A stretch of 64,000 bases of DNA from Streptomyces albiflavescens. Lineage in GTDB: Bacteria > Actinomycetota > Actinomycetes > Streptomycetales > Streptomycetaceae. The DNA is taken from assembly GCF_014645835.1 (NCBI RefSeq), contig NZ_BMMM01000022.1, forward strand, positions 1 to 64,000, in the 5' to 3' direction. Made by a program: the position numbers and the translations under genes. Under the pieces are notes generated by a model. It made no database searches and was not told the origin of the DNA. It saw only the letters and a program-made list of their open reading frames with translations. This document shows, one piece after another, positions 8,579 through 17,675 of this stretch; position 1 is the first letter of the stretch; the number at the start of each line of letters is the position of its first letter.

Positions 8579-9931
8579 TCAGATCGTGTAACGCCTCAGG
8601 GCCGGTGTCGCGACGGCCAGACCCAGTACGGCAGCGATCACCAGCAGCCCGCCGCCCGCTACCGCGGCGCGTGCCCCGAGAGCCGAGCCGACCGTGCCGT
8701 GCAGGACGTCGGCGAGGCGCGGGCCACCCACGACGACCACCGTGAAGACGCCCTGCATCCGGCCGCGCATCTCGTCGGTGGCGGCGGACAGCAGGATGGC
8801 GCCGCGGAAGACCATGGAGACCATGTCGGCGACTCCGGCCACGGCGAGAAACGCCACCGCCACCCACAGGCTGGTGCTGAGCCCGAACCCCGTGATGGCG
8901 GCGCCCCAGGCCGCGACCGCGACGATGACCATGAGGCCGTGTCTGCGGGCGCGGGAGAAGGTCCCCGACATCAGCCCTCCGACGACCGCGCCGATGGGGA
9001 TCGCCGCGAACAGGAGGCCGAGCGCGAGCCCCTCGCCGTAGGGCGCATAGGTCTGTGCGGCGAGTTGCGGGAACAGGGCGCGGGGCATCCCGAAGACCAT
9101 GGCGATGATGTCGGCGAGGAAGGACAGCAAGAGCACCTTGTGCACCGAGATGTAGCGGAAGCCGGCGACGACCTCGCGCCGGCCCGCGCGCTTGACCGCC
9201 GATTCCGTCAGGGGCGGCAGGGCGGGCAGCCGCACCACCGCCCACACGGTGACGCACAGGGCGAGCGCGTCGATCAGATAGAGCTCGGGCAGGCCGATGA
9301 CAGGGATGAGCGCGCCGGCGAGCAGCGGTCCGGCCACCAGACCCGTCTGCATGACGGTCGAGCCGAGGGCGTTGGCCGCGGGCAGTTCGTCCGCGGGGAC
9401 CAGCCGGGCGATGGAGGCGTTGCGGGCCGGAGAGTTGAGGCCGAAGAACGCCTGCTGAAGGGCGAGCAGCGCCATCAGGACGAGCACCGAGTCGAGTCCG
9501 GTGGCGGCTTGTATCCAGAAGAGGAGCGAGGTGACGGCTATGCCGCTGTTGGTGATGAGGAGCAGCTTGCGGCGGTCCATGCTGTCGGCGATGGCACCGC
9601 CCCACAGCGCGAACACCACAAGGGGCACCAGACCGGCGAGGCTCGCGTAGCCGACCCAGGCCGAGGAGCCGGTGATGTCGTAGATCTGCTTGGGCACGGC
9701 GACGGCGGTGAGCTGGCTGCCCACCGCCGTGACGATGGTGGAGGACCACAGTCGGCGGTAGGCGGGGCGGCGCAGCGGCCGGGTGTCCATCGTCCAGCGG
9801 CGCCAACCGCGCCGGTTCGCCCGCTCCGGCCCGGGTGTCCCGTCGTGCTCGGCGGGGGTGCTGTCCGTACTGCTCTCGCTGGTGTCCACACTCGTCCTGG
9901 CTGCTCGATACATCTTTCGGTCAGGGATCAC
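8579..9931 (-). CDS. MFS transporter, EntS-like exporter family
   Basis: Up to 450 residues with about 12 hydrophobic helices and a polar, disordered N-terminal extension of about 45 residues. MDTRPLRRPAYRRLWSS (start at 9790) is where homologues usually begin, so the GTG at 9931 may be too early. The loop motif GGAIADSMDRRKLLL between helices 2 and 3 is the MFS motif A. The family (MFS_3, enterobactin-exporter-like) includes exporters of siderophores and drugs by proton antiport. It lies immediately upstream of the methyltransferase gene on the same strand. Confidence 0.8.
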   Translation of the reverse strand: MIPDRKMYRAARTSVDTSESSTDSTPAEHDGTPGPERANRRGWRRWTMDTRPLRRPAYRRLWSSTIVTAVGSQLTAVAVPKQIYDITGSSAWVGYASLAGLVPLVVFALWGGAIADSMDRRKLLLITNSGIAVTSLLFWIQAATGLDSVLVLMALLALQQAFFGLNSPARNASIARLVPADELPAANALGSTVMQTGLVAGPLLAGALIPVIGLPELYLIDALALCVTVWAVVRLPALPPLTESAVKRAGRREVVAGFRYISVHKVLLLSFLADIIAMVFGMPRALFPQLAAQTYAPYGEGLALGLLFAAIPIGAVVGGLMSGTFSRARRHGLMVIVAVAAWGAAITGFGLSTSLWVAVAFLAVAGVADMVSMVFRGAILLSAATDEMRGRMQGVFTVVVVGGPRLADVLHGTVGSALGARAAVAGGGLLVIAAVLGLAVATPALRRYTI

Positions 9932-10044
9932 TATGGCCGAGCGGAAGCGGAACGTGTCCCAGGGGGATCGGACTTGTGCGCCACGCGTACGAGGTCACCG
10001 ACGTTCGCGCTGCGTGACGACGACTCGGGCACGAGCAACCAGTC

Positions 10045-10656
10045 TCAGGCTCCGGCGATCAGCATGGCACCCATGGCGATCATCGTCGTGGCGACCAGGC
10101 CGTCCAGCACGCGCCAAGACGACGGCCGGGCCAGGAAACGACTGAGCAGCCGGGCGCCGAAGCCGAGCGCGACGAACCAGCACAGGCTGGCCAGAGCCGC
10201 GCCGAGTCCGAAGGTCCAGCGCAGCGGGCCGCGGTCGGCCGCGATCGAGCCGAGCAGGAACACGGTGTCGAGGTAGACGTGCGGGTTGAGCCAGGTCAGC
10301 GCCAGGCAGGTGAGCACGGTGCGGCGCCGTGAGCCCGTCGACACGGTCGCCGCTCGCAGGGCCGAGGGCTTCAGCACCCTGCGTGCGGCGAGGAATCCGT
10401 AGACGAGGAGGAATGCGCCGCCGACCAGCCCTACCGCCGTGAGTGCGGCGGGCCAAGCCACCACCACCGCGCCGACACCGCCGACGCCCAGCGCGATGAG
10501 CAGCGCGTCGGACAGGGCGCAGATGCCCACGACGGCGAGTACCGCGTCCCGGCGGATGCCCTGGCGCAGCACGAACGCGTTCTGGGCTCCGATGGCGACG
10601 ATGAGGGAGAGGCCGGCACCGAATCCGGCGGCCGCGGTGGTCAGGGCGTCTGTCAT
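10045..10656 (-). CDS. lysE: LysE/ArgO-family basic amino acid exporter
   Basis: A 203-residue, six-helix membrane protein. The N-terminal SLIVAIGAQNAFVLRQGI and the central WLNPHVYLDTVFLLGSI are the two half signatures of the LysE/ArgO exporter family, which export lysine and arginine when internal levels rise. It is divergent from a LysR-type gene of the LysG/ArgP kind with only 66 bp between them, the arrangement of Corynebacterium lysE-lysG, in which LysG with bound lysine or arginine activates lysE. Confidence 0.88.
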   Translation of the reverse strand: MTDALTTAAAGFGAGLSLIVAIGAQNAFVLRQGIRRDAVLAVVGICALSDALLIALGVGGVGAVVVAWPAALTAVGLVGGAFLLVYGFLAARRVLKPSALRAATVSTGSRRRTVLTCLALTWLNPHVYLDTVFLLGSIAADRGPLRWTFGLGAALASLCWFVALGFGARLLSRFLARPSSWRVLDGLVATTMIAMGAMLIAGA

Positions 10657-10722
10657 GACACCGACGCTAGAAAGACGAAGGGCTGGAGTACAGCTAAAGA
10701 TTCTTACGTATCATTAGCACTC
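10657..10722. promoter_or_regulatory. lysE-lysG intergenic operator region
   Basis: This 66-bp divergent region holds an inverted repeat, GCTAA at 10693-10697 and TTAGC at 10714-10718, with a TACGTA core between them, in an AT-richer stretch than its surroundings. It is the natural binding site for the LysG-like regulator. On the minus strand TAGCGT lies only about 7 nt before the lysE ATG, so lysE could be leaderless. Confidence 0.5.
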
Positions 10723-10725
10723 GTG

Positions 10726-11643
10726 ATGGCGGAACTCCCCCTCGACCAGGTGCGCACCCTGCTGGCGGTGGTCGACGAGGGCACCTTCGACGCTGCGGCC
10801 TCCGCGCTCCACGTGACACCGTCGGCGGTCAGCCAGCGCGTGAAGGCGCTCGAGCAGCGCACGGGCCGGGTTCTGCTGGTGCGGACGAAGCCGGTGCAGC
10901 CGACCGAGTCCGGTGAGGTCGTGGTGCGTTTCGCCCGCCAACTGGCCAGGCTGGAGCACGACGCGCATGCCGAGCTCGGCATGACCGGTTCCGGGGAGCC
11001 GACCCGGCTGTCGATCGCGGTGAACGCCGACTCGCTGGCGACCTGGTTCCTGCCCGCGCTGGCCCGCGTGCCGCAGGAGCTGCGGCTCTGTTTCGAACTG
11101 TGCCGCGAGGACGAGGACCACACGGCTGCCCTGCTGCGCGAGGGAGCGGTGATGGCGGCGGTGACGTCGTCGCCGGACCCGGTGGCCGGCTGTTCCGTCC
11201 GCGCCCTCGGCCGGATGCGGTACCTGCCGGCGGCGAGCCCGGAGTTCGCGGAGCGGTGGCTCGGCCACGGGGCGGACACGCCCCTGCGCGACCTGATCGC
11301 CGGCGCCCCGGTGGTGGCCTTCGACCGGAACGACGATATCCAGGACGACTTCGTCCGCACCCTGCGGGCCGGTCCCGGTGCGAGCGCGCTGCGGCACCTC
11401 ATGCCCACGTCGGAGGGGTTCGTGAACGCCGTGGTGGCCGGAATGGGCTGGGGCATGGTGCCCGAGGCGCAGGCCGAACCGCTGCTGCGCGCCGGGCGCT
11501 TGGTCCATCTCGCGCCGGACCGGGGCGTCGACGTTCCGCTGTTCTGGCAGCAGTGGAAACTCGACTTCCCGGCGCTCGCGGCGGTGGCCGACGCCGTGGC
11601 AGCCGTCGCCGCCGAGACGCTCGCCGTTTCACCAGGTTCCTGA
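10726..11643 (+). CDS. lysG: LysR-family regulator of amino acid export (LysG/ArgP type)
   Basis: About 305 residues, with an N-terminal LysR helix-turn-helix (LDQVRTLLAVVDEGTFDAAA, then HVTPSAVSQRVKALEQ) and a C-terminal periplasmic-binding-protein-like effector domain. The pattern TPSAVSQRVKALEQRTGRVL is that of the ArgP/LysG (IciA) subgroup, which sense lysine and arginine. It is divergent from lysE, supporting direct control of export. A GTG at 10723 immediately precedes the ATG; either may serve, and there is no clear ribosome site. Confidence 0.86.
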   Translation: MAELPLDQVRTLLAVVDEGTFDAAASALHVTPSAVSQRVKALEQRTGRVLLVRTKPVQPTESGEVVVRFARQLARLEHDAHAELGMTGSGEPTRLSIAVNADSLATWFLPALARVPQELRLCFELCREDEDHTAALLREGAVMAAVTSSPDPVAGCSVRALGRMRYLPAASPEFAERWLGHGADTPLRDLIAGAPVVAFDRNDDIQDDFVRTLRAGPGASALRHLMPTSEGFVNAVVAGMGWGMVPEAQAEPLLRAGRLVHLAPDRGVDVPLFWQQWKLDFPALAAVADAVAAVAAETLAVSPGS

Positions 11644-11835
11644 ATCACCTCGCTCCCGGGCGGCTCCCGAATGGCGTACGAGCCGGTATCTTCGCGCTGG
11701 GCACAGCCGAGCGCGGCGGCGATGAGCTGCGCGCGCACCAGTGTGCTCCGCAGGGCGTCGAGGTGCGGTCAGGGACCAGAGAGGCGCATTCTTGCTGTGT
11801 TACCCCCCTGGCGGTGGGCGGACGAGGGCAGACCG

Positions 11836-14364
11836 ATGACTGAAAGCGCCGAGCTTGCGGACCGGGCGCTGGATAGCCTGGCCGCCCTGCTCAGCGCCGC
11901 TGTGGCGGACGCGATACGGGCTGCCCGCGGCTTCGCCGGCGGCGCGTATCTGCGCTCGAGCACACCTGGACTGCTCAGGCTCGCCGTGCTCGCGGGGCTG
12001 CCGGGCAAGCTGTTCCGCCCCTGGTGGCGCATGCACGTGGACCGTCCCTTCCCCGTCGCCGACGCCCATCGGCTCGGCGTGGAGGTGCTGCTCACCGATC
12101 CCACGGAGACGATGCGCCGCTACCCACAACTCGCCGCGGGGCTGCCCTTCCAGTTCGGCTCGTTGTACGTCCCGGTCGTGGGGGACTCGACGCCGTTCGG
12201 CGTCCTGACGGTGCTGCGGCCGCCGGCCTCGGACGCCACCGAGGTACTGCCGGATCGTGACCGGATGACCGCGGTGGCACAGGAACTGGGTGCCGCTCTG
12301 GCGGCGCTGGACAAGGACGGGTCCGGCGTCCTGTGGGACGGGGAGCCGATGTGCACGCGGCCACCGGCCGAGGGCCCTTCGTCGCGGTGTGCGGGCGGGT
12401 TCACCTGGGATCCCGCCGATGGCACGATCATGGCGGACGACGCCCTGTGGGCTCTGCTCGGCACCAGTCGCGAGGGCTTCGCCGGAACGCCGGAGGCCTT
12501 GGCCCGTGCGGTCACCCGCGAGGATCCCCGCCCGCTGATGGCCGCGCTGCGCGAGACGGCCGCCGGACGGCCGCCACCGCACCCACTACCGATGCACACC
12601 GCGGACGGCGGACTGCGGCTGCTGGAGCTGTGGACCTCGGGTGCGGGGCCCGCACCGCCGTACCGGGTCAGCGGCGTGGTCGTCGATCCGGGCCCGGCAG
12701 CGGCGGCGGAGTGTGCGGCCGACCTGCTGCCGGAGGGAGTGTTCGCGGTGGACCGGCTCGGAATGATCACATACGCCAATCCGCGCGCCGCCGAGCTGCT
12801 CGGCCGACCGCGCACGGAGCTGCTGGGCCGGCCGCTGTGGGAGGCGGTGCCCTGGCTGGACCGGCCGACGTACGAGGATCATCTGCGTGGGGCGCTGATC
12901 TCGGCGGATCCGGTGCAGTTCCAGGTCAGACGTCCGCGGGGGAACGGAGGTGAGTTGCCTTTGAGGCGCGCGGGAGGCGCCTGGCTGACGCTGTCCCTCT
13001 ACCCCGGGCCCGGGGGCCTGACCTGCAAGATCGTGTCGCTGGGGCGGGTCGCGGACACCCCCGAGGCCGTCCCGTTCGACGCCGGGGAGGCGGTCGGAGA
13101 GGCCGAAGTCGACGAGCCCCTGACCGGTTTCTCGACGACGCCGCCGCAGTACCGGCCCATCGTGCTCGCCATCGCGCTGACCGAGGCGGTGACGGCCCGC
13201 CAGGTGTCCGAGGTGGTGATGCGGGAGCTGCTGCCCGCGTTCGGGGGACGCCGCCTCGCCATCTATCTGCTCCAGGACCGACGCCTGTACCTGGCCTGGG
13301 AGACCGGCTTCCCGCAGGGGTTCCTCGCCCCGTTCGACGGGGTGGGTCTGGACGCCAAGCTGCCCGGGGTCGAGGCGCTCACCGGGGGCCGCCCCCTCTT
13401 CTTCGAGTCGATGCAGCAGCTGGCGGCGGACTATCCGGGCATCCCACTGGACGCCCTCGTAGGGGCTCGGGCGTTCCTGCCGCTGATCGCCTCCGGGCGG
13501 CCGGTCGGGTCCTGCATCCTCGGCTTCGACCGCTCCCGCGGCTTCAGCACGGAGGAGCGTACGGTGCTGACCGCGCTGGCCGGACTGATCGCGCAGGCCC
13601 TTGAGCGAGCCCGGCGCTACGACAACGAGGCCGCCCTCGCCCGCGGGCTCCAGGAGGCCCTGCTGCCACACCGCCTCTCGGCGCACCCCTTGGTGAAGAC
13701 GGCAGGGCGCTACCTGCCCGGCACCCTCGGCATGGACGTGGGCGGCGACTGGTACGACGTGGTCGAGGCCGGCGACGGACTCGCCCTGGTCATCGGCGAC
13801 GTGCAGGGGCACGGCGTCCAGGCGGCCGCCACCATGGGCCAACTGCGCAGCGCGGTCCGGGCGTTCGCGCTCGGGGACCACTCCCCGGACGAGGTGATGA
13901 GCGGTACCAACCGGCTGCTCATCGACCTCGATCCGGGACAGTTCGCCAGTTGCTGCTACATCAGGGTCGACCCGGTCACAGGCGTCGCCCGAGCCGCCAG
14001 GGCCGGACATCCGCAGCCCCTGCTGCGCCATCCCGACGGCCGCACCGAGGTCCTCGACCTGCCCGGCGGGGTGGTGCTCGGGGTGGACCCGCAGGCCCGC
14101 TACCCGGTGACGGACCTGCACCTGGAACCCGACGCCGTCCTGGCCCTCTACACGGACGGCCTGGTCGAGTGCCCCGGCACCGATATCGACGAGGGAGTCG
14201 AAGCCCTCCGCGCGACCCTGTCCCGCGCGGGGGCCCCGGGCAGCCCCTCCCTGTCCCGTGCGGCCGACCTCCTCACCGCGGAGGCCCGGCAGGCCACCGA
14301 GCGCCCCGACGACATCGCGCTTCTCCTCACGAAGCGTCAGTCTCCGCACGGCGGCCACCGATAG
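11836..14364 (+). CDS. multidomain GAF-PAS-GAF SpoIIE-type PP2C phosphatase
   Basis: An 842-residue cytoplasmic signalling protein; the ATG at 11836 follows a GAGG site and begins MTESAELADRALDSL. By eye the order is a GAF-like domain (about 15-165), a PAS-like segment (about 185-285), a PAS domain (about 295-410, VFAVDRLGMITYANPRAAEL), a second GAF (about 435-595) and a SpoIIE/PP2C phosphatase (about 600-835). Metal-binding motifs GGDWYDVV (about 636) and GDVQGHG (about 653) are intact. Streptomyces has many such proteins, which dephosphorylate anti-sigma-antagonist (STAS) proteins in partner-switching control. No kinase or STAS partner is adjacent. Confidence 0.88.
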   Translation: MTESAELADRALDSLAALLSAAVADAIRAARGFAGGAYLRSSTPGLLRLAVLAGLPGKLFRPWWRMHVDRPFPVADAHRLGVEVLLTDPTETMRRYPQLAAGLPFQFGSLYVPVVGDSTPFGVLTVLRPPASDATEVLPDRDRMTAVAQELGAALAALDKDGSGVLWDGEPMCTRPPAEGPSSRCAGGFTWDPADGTIMADDALWALLGTSREGFAGTPEALARAVTREDPRPLMAALRETAAGRPPPHPLPMHTADGGLRLLELWTSGAGPAPPYRVSGVVVDPGPAAAAECAADLLPEGVFAVDRLGMITYANPRAAELLGRPRTELLGRPLWEAVPWLDRPTYEDHLRGALISADPVQFQVRRPRGNGGELPLRRAGGAWLTLSLYPGPGGLTCKIVSLGRVADTPEAVPFDAGEAVGEAEVDEPLTGFSTTPPQYRPIVLAIALTEAVTARQVSEVVMRELLPAFGGRRLAIYLLQDRRLYLAWETGFPQGFLAPFDGVGLDAKLPGVEALTGGRPLFFESMQQLAADYPGIPLDALVGARAFLPLIASGRPVGSCILGFDRSRGFSTEERTVLTALAGLIAQALERARRYDNEAALARGLQEALLPHRLSAHPLVKTAGRYLPGTLGMDVGGDWYDVVEAGDGLALVIGDVQGHGVQAAATMGQLRSAVRAFALGDHSPDEVMSGTNRLLIDLDPGQFASCCYIRVDPVTGVARAARAGHPQPLLRHPDGRTEVLDLPGGVVLGVDPQARYPVTDLHLEPDAVLALYTDGLVECPGTDIDEGVEALRATLSRAGAPGSPSLSRAADLLTAEARQATERPDDIALLLTKRQSPHGGHR

Positions 14365-14367
14365 GCG

Positions 14368-14389
14368 CCCGGGAGGGGCTCCCCCCGGG
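14368..14389. terminator. hairpin terminator between convergent genes
   Basis: CCCGGGAGGGG and CCCCCCGGG form a GC-rich stem with a 2-nt loop and one mismatch. It lies between the PP2C phosphatase stop and the convergent aldo/keto reductase stop, 30 bp apart. Confidence 0.6.
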
Positions 14390-14394
14390 TCCCC

Positions 14395-15381
14395 TCAGTG
14401 AGCGGCGTCGAGCCGGGCCCGCTGGTCCGGCGTCAGTTCGAGTTCCACTGCGGCCAGGTTCTCCTCCAACTGCGCCACGGAGGACGCCCCGGCCAGCGGG
14501 ATCACCGGCAGCTCCGCCCCAATCTGCCAGGCCAGCACCACCTGGTTGGGGCTCGCCCCCGTCTCCTTCGCCACGTCCCGCAGCACGGCGAGCCGGGACG
14601 GGGTCCCCGGGTGGTCGTAGTCGGACAGCAGCGGCTTGTCCTGCCGTACGTACGCGCCGGTCAGCAGCGGCGAGTAGGCGACCAGGGTCAGTGCGGGCTC
14701 GGCCTTCAGATAGCTGAACAGCTCCCCCGTCGCCGCGCCCAGGTTGCCCTCCGGGAAGAGTCCGCTGGGCACGTCGGTGCGGGCCCGCAGGAGGCTGTGG
14801 TGGTACTGGAGCACCTCGTAGCCGGGCAGACCCGCGGCCGCGGCGAGTGCGCGGGCCCGCTCCACGCGCCACATGGCGTGGTTGCTCACGCCGAGCAGCC
14901 CGACGCTGCCCTGCGCGACGAGCTCGCCGAACCCCTCCACGGTCTCCCGCGGTGCGACGGTCCGGTCCTCGATGTGCGCGTAGAGCAGATCGATCTTCTC
15001 CACACCGAGCCGTTCCCGGCTGCGCTCGGACGCCTCGCGGATCACCTTGGCGGACAGGCCCTCGGGGTTGTCGATGTAGCCGGTGCCGGGGGCCAGCGGC
15101 CGCGCGCCCAGCTTGGTCGCGATGACGATCTCGTCGCCGATGCCGCGGCTGCGCCGCCAGCGTCCGAGCAGCGCCTCGCTCTGCCCGCCCTGGCTGTCGT
15201 CGGTCCAGAAGGCGTAGTTGTCCGACGTGTCGATGAAGTTCCCACCGGCCTCGACATAGCGGTCGAGGACGGCGAAGGAGGTCTTCTCGTCCGTCCGTGA
15301 GCCGAAGAGCATCGCGCCGAGCGCGAGCACGCTCACCTCACGGCGGGTCTTCGGGTCCGCGCCGATCGTGCGGTACTTCAT
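14395..15381 (-). CDS. aldo/keto reductase
   Basis: A 328-residue TIM-barrel oxidoreductase. GGNFIDTSDNY (about 46-56) contains the catalytic Asp51 and Tyr56, VIATKLG the catalytic Lys, and DLLYAHIED the catalytic His. The C-terminal half has the NADPH-phosphate loop region (VIPLAGASSVAQLEENL). The family reduces aldehydes and ketones with NADPH; the substrate is not evident. It is divergent from nothing: the upstream NUDIX gene lies on the same strand but 71 bp before it. Confidence 0.88.
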   Translation of the reverse strand: MKYRTIGADPKTRREVSVLALGAMLFGSRTDEKTSFAVLDRYVEAGGNFIDTSDNYAFWTDDSQGGQSEALLGRWRRSRGIGDEIVIATKLGARPLAPGTGYIDNPEGLSAKVIREASERSRERLGVEKIDLLYAHIEDRTVAPRETVEGFGELVAQGSVGLLGVSNHAMWRVERARALAAAAGLPGYEVLQYHHSLLRARTDVPSGLFPEGNLGAATGELFSYLKAEPALTLVAYSPLLTGAYVRQDKPLLSDYDHPGTPSRLAVLRDVAKETGASPNQVVLAWQIGAELPVIPLAGASSVAQLEENLAAVELELTPDQRARLDAAH

Positions 15382-15452
15382 GGTGTCCCTCCCGTTCGGG
15401 CCCGAAATCCGCGGGCCTGAACGGGAGTCTGGAACTTGAAGTGCTCTTCAAG

Positions 15453-16172
15453 TCAAGCCTTGCTGAACGGTCCTTCCAGTGCGGCCCACTGCAACAGCAT
15501 GATCGTCTTCGCGTCGGCGATCTCCCCGGTGCGGATCATGTCGAGGGCACTGCGGAAGGGCAGCTCGACGATCTCGATGTCCTCACCCTCCTCATCCAGC
15601 CCGCCGCCCTCGTGGGTACGCGTGGAGGGACCGTACGAGGCGGCGTAGAAACTCACCCGCTCGGTGACCGAGCCGGGGCTCATATAGACGTCGAAGACGT
15701 GTTGGACCTCACCGACGGTGTGCCCGGTCTCCTCGATGACCTCACGCCGCACGGCGACCTCGGGATGCTCGTCCTCCTCGTCGAGCAGGCCGCCCGGTGT
15801 CTCGATCAGCATGCCGTCGGGGTGCCCGTTGACGTATACGGGGTAGCGGAACTGCCTGGTCAGCAGCACGGTTTCGCGCTCGGCGTCGTACAGGAGGAGG
15901 GTGGCTCCGTTGCCGCGGTCGTGCGTCTCGCGCTCCTGGGTGCTCCAGGTGCCGTCCGCGTGCCGGAAGTCGAAGGTGGTGGTGCGTTCCACGTACCAGT
16001 GGCAGGACAGGAGTTTCACCTCGCGGACCTTGATCCGCGGATTGCCGGTCAGATCGTGGCCGACGCGGTCGAGTCCGGTCCGGCCCCGGCGGTCCGGGGT
16101 GTCGATGCCCGCGGTCATCGCGCGCCGACCGAGCGGGCGCGGCAGAAGTCGTTCATGGCCACTGTCTACCAT
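15453..16172 (-). CDS. NUDIX hydrolase, ADP-ribose/GDP-mannose pyrophosphatase type
   Basis: Up to 239 residues. The NUDIX box starts at GGLLDEEDEHPEVAVRREV and continues IEETGH, matching GX5EX7REUXEEXGU with the catalytic Glu residues in REVIEE. LTRQFRYPVYVNG before it and VYMSPGSVTERVSFY after it are characteristic of the NudK/ADP-ribose pyrophosphatase branch, which cleaves nucleoside-diphosphate sugars to a nucleotide and a sugar phosphate. The first ATG gives an 18-residue basic extension; the Met at 16118 (MTAGIDTPD) is equally plausible. Confidence 0.85.
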   Translation of the reverse strand: MVDSGHERLLPRPLGRRAMTAGIDTPDRRGRTGLDRVGHDLTGNPRIKVREVKLLSCHWYVERTTTFDFRHADGTWSTQERETHDRGNGATLLLYDAERETVLLTRQFRYPVYVNGHPDGMLIETPGGLLDEEDEHPEVAVRREVIEETGHTVGEVQHVFDVYMSPGSVTERVSFYAASYGPSTRTHEGGGLDEEGEDIEIVELPFRSALDMIRTGEIADAKTIMLLQWAALEGPFSKA

Positions 16173-16225
16173 CTCGAACGGAATACCGAGGCCACAGCGG
16201 GGCTTCGCCCGTCTAGGCTCACGGC

Positions 16226-16579
16226 ATGGAACAGACGGAGATCATCCTGCGCGCCATCGGCGTGCTCACCGAGACCAACGCGATGGTGCGCAGGATCGCC
16301 CAGGACGAGGACGCCGAGGCCGAATCGACGCAGACCCAACTGGGAGCGCTCGTCACCGAGGTGTTCCCCAGGGTCGAGGTGCCCGGCGACGCCGGACCCG
16401 CGGAGGCGGGCCAGGCCGTCGCGGACGCCTATCTGCCCGCCACCATCTCGCTCGTGGGCGCGTTCGCGTTCCTGTTCTCCGAACTCGCCGACGTCCACGA
16501 CTCCGGACGGACCGACATCAAGACGGCCGACCTGCTGCAAGATCTCGCCCTGCGGATGTCGAGGGCGGAGAACTCCTAG
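16226..16579 (+). CDS. conserved small protein of unknown function
   Basis: A 117-residue soluble, acidic, largely helical protein starting MEQTEIILRAIGVLTETNAM. One moderately hydrophobic segment (ATISLVGAFAFLFSELADV, about 72-90) could be a buried helix rather than a membrane span. I do not recognise the family. It is divergent from the NUDIX gene 53 bp away and convergent with the stress-protein gene. Confidence 0.6.
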   Translation: MEQTEIILRAIGVLTETNAMVRRIAQDEDAEAESTQTQLGALVTEVFPRVEVPGDAGPAEAGQAVADAYLPATISLVGAFAFLFSELADVHDSGRTDIKTADLLQDLALRMSRAENS

Positions 16580-16694
16580 GAATCAGTCGAGTGCGAGGCT
16601 GCCCCGCGGCCAGGTCACCCCTTCAGAAAGCAACCGAAGCCCGGCCCCTCTGCCCTGTCATACGGAGCCCGGGGGGCCGTTCGTGCCCCGCTCC

Positions 16695-17567
16695 TCAGGA
16701 ATGCGGAACCACCGCGACCGGGCAGGGCGCGTGGTGCATCACCGCGTGGGCCACCGAACCGATCCTTGCCCCCACCGCCGAGCGCTGGGCCCGACGGCCG
16801 ACGACCATCAGCTGCGCCCGGTCGGCCAGCGACAGCAGTACTTGCCCGGCGCTACCCATCTCGACGTGCTGCGTGACCGGCACGCCGGGGAAACGCTCCT
16901 GCCACGGCTTGAGCGCATCGGCCAGTGCCTTCTTCTCATACGGTTCCAGACCCCCGGCCTCGTCCAGCAGCTTCAGCGAGCCCGGGCTGTAGGCGAACAC
17001 CGGCGGCAGGTTCCACGCTCGTACGGCGCGCACCCCGGCGCCGCGCGCCGCCGCGGTCTCGAACGCGAACCGCAGGACGGCCGCGCTGTCGTCCGGGCCG
17101 CCCTGCTGACCCACGACGATCTCCCGGCCTCCCGCCTCGGACGCGGCGCGGTCATCGGCCCGCACCAGCACGACCGGACACGGCGCCTCGGCGATCACCT
17201 GCTGTGCGACGGAACCGAGCAGGAAGCCGACGAGCGTGCCGTGTCCACGGGATCCGAGAACGAGGGTCCCCGTCGTCGCGGCCTCGGTCAGCAGCGATTC
17301 CACGGCGGCGCCGTCCAGGACCTCGGCCGTCACCGACAGGTCCCCGTGCCGGTCGGCGACGGCGCGGGCCGTGTCCTGCACCATGTCCCGCGCCCAGCGC
17401 GCCTGATCGTCCCGGTCTCCTCCACGGAGCATCTCGTGGTGCGGCCACTGCCAGGCGTACACCACGCGAAGGGGCAGCCTCCGGCGGACGGCTTCCCTGC
17501 CCGCCCAGGCCAGTGCGGCCCGGCTTTCGGGGGATCCGTCCACGCCCACGGTGATCCGGTCGGTCAT
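16695..17567 (-). CDS. tandem-domain universal stress protein
   Basis: A 290-residue protein made of two UspA domains. The first begins ITVGVDGSPESRAALAWA and ends with LVLGSRGHGTLVGFLLGSVA, the ATP-binding G-2x-G-9x-G(S) motif. The second begins EIVVGQQGGPDDSAAVL and ends in VVGRRAQRSAVGARIGSVAH, a less canonical version of the same motif. Actinobacterial tandem Usp proteins often bind ATP and respond to hypoxia or dormancy; that is family knowledge. It stands apart from the LacI gene upstream by 108 bp on the same strand. Confidence 0.88.
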   Translation of the reverse strand: MTDRITVGVDGSPESRAALAWAGREAVRRRLPLRVVYAWQWPHHEMLRGGDRDDQARWARDMVQDTARAVADRHGDLSVTAEVLDGAAVESLLTEAATTGTLVLGSRGHGTLVGFLLGSVAQQVIAEAPCPVVLVRADDRAASEAGGREIVVGQQGGPDDSAAVLRFAFETAAARGAGVRAVRAWNLPPVFAYSPGSLKLLDEAGGLEPYEKKALADALKPWQERFPGVPVTQHVEMGSAGQVLLSLADRAQLMVVGRRAQRSAVGARIGSVAHAVMHHAPCPVAVVPHS

Positions 17568-17675
17568 GCGCCTGCCTTTCCGTCGCCGGCTCGTCCACCG
17601 TGCCGGCCCTCGCCCATGCTGACCGGTCCAGTGTCGGTCACTGTCGCCCTCGACTCGTGCAGGCCCGGTCGCGGC

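Noticed and set aside
7637..10276. An 879-residue plus-strand open frame opposite the methyltransferase, MFS and LysE genes
   Set aside because: It is Glu/Gly/Arg-rich with no domain, and lies antisense to three well-supported genes.
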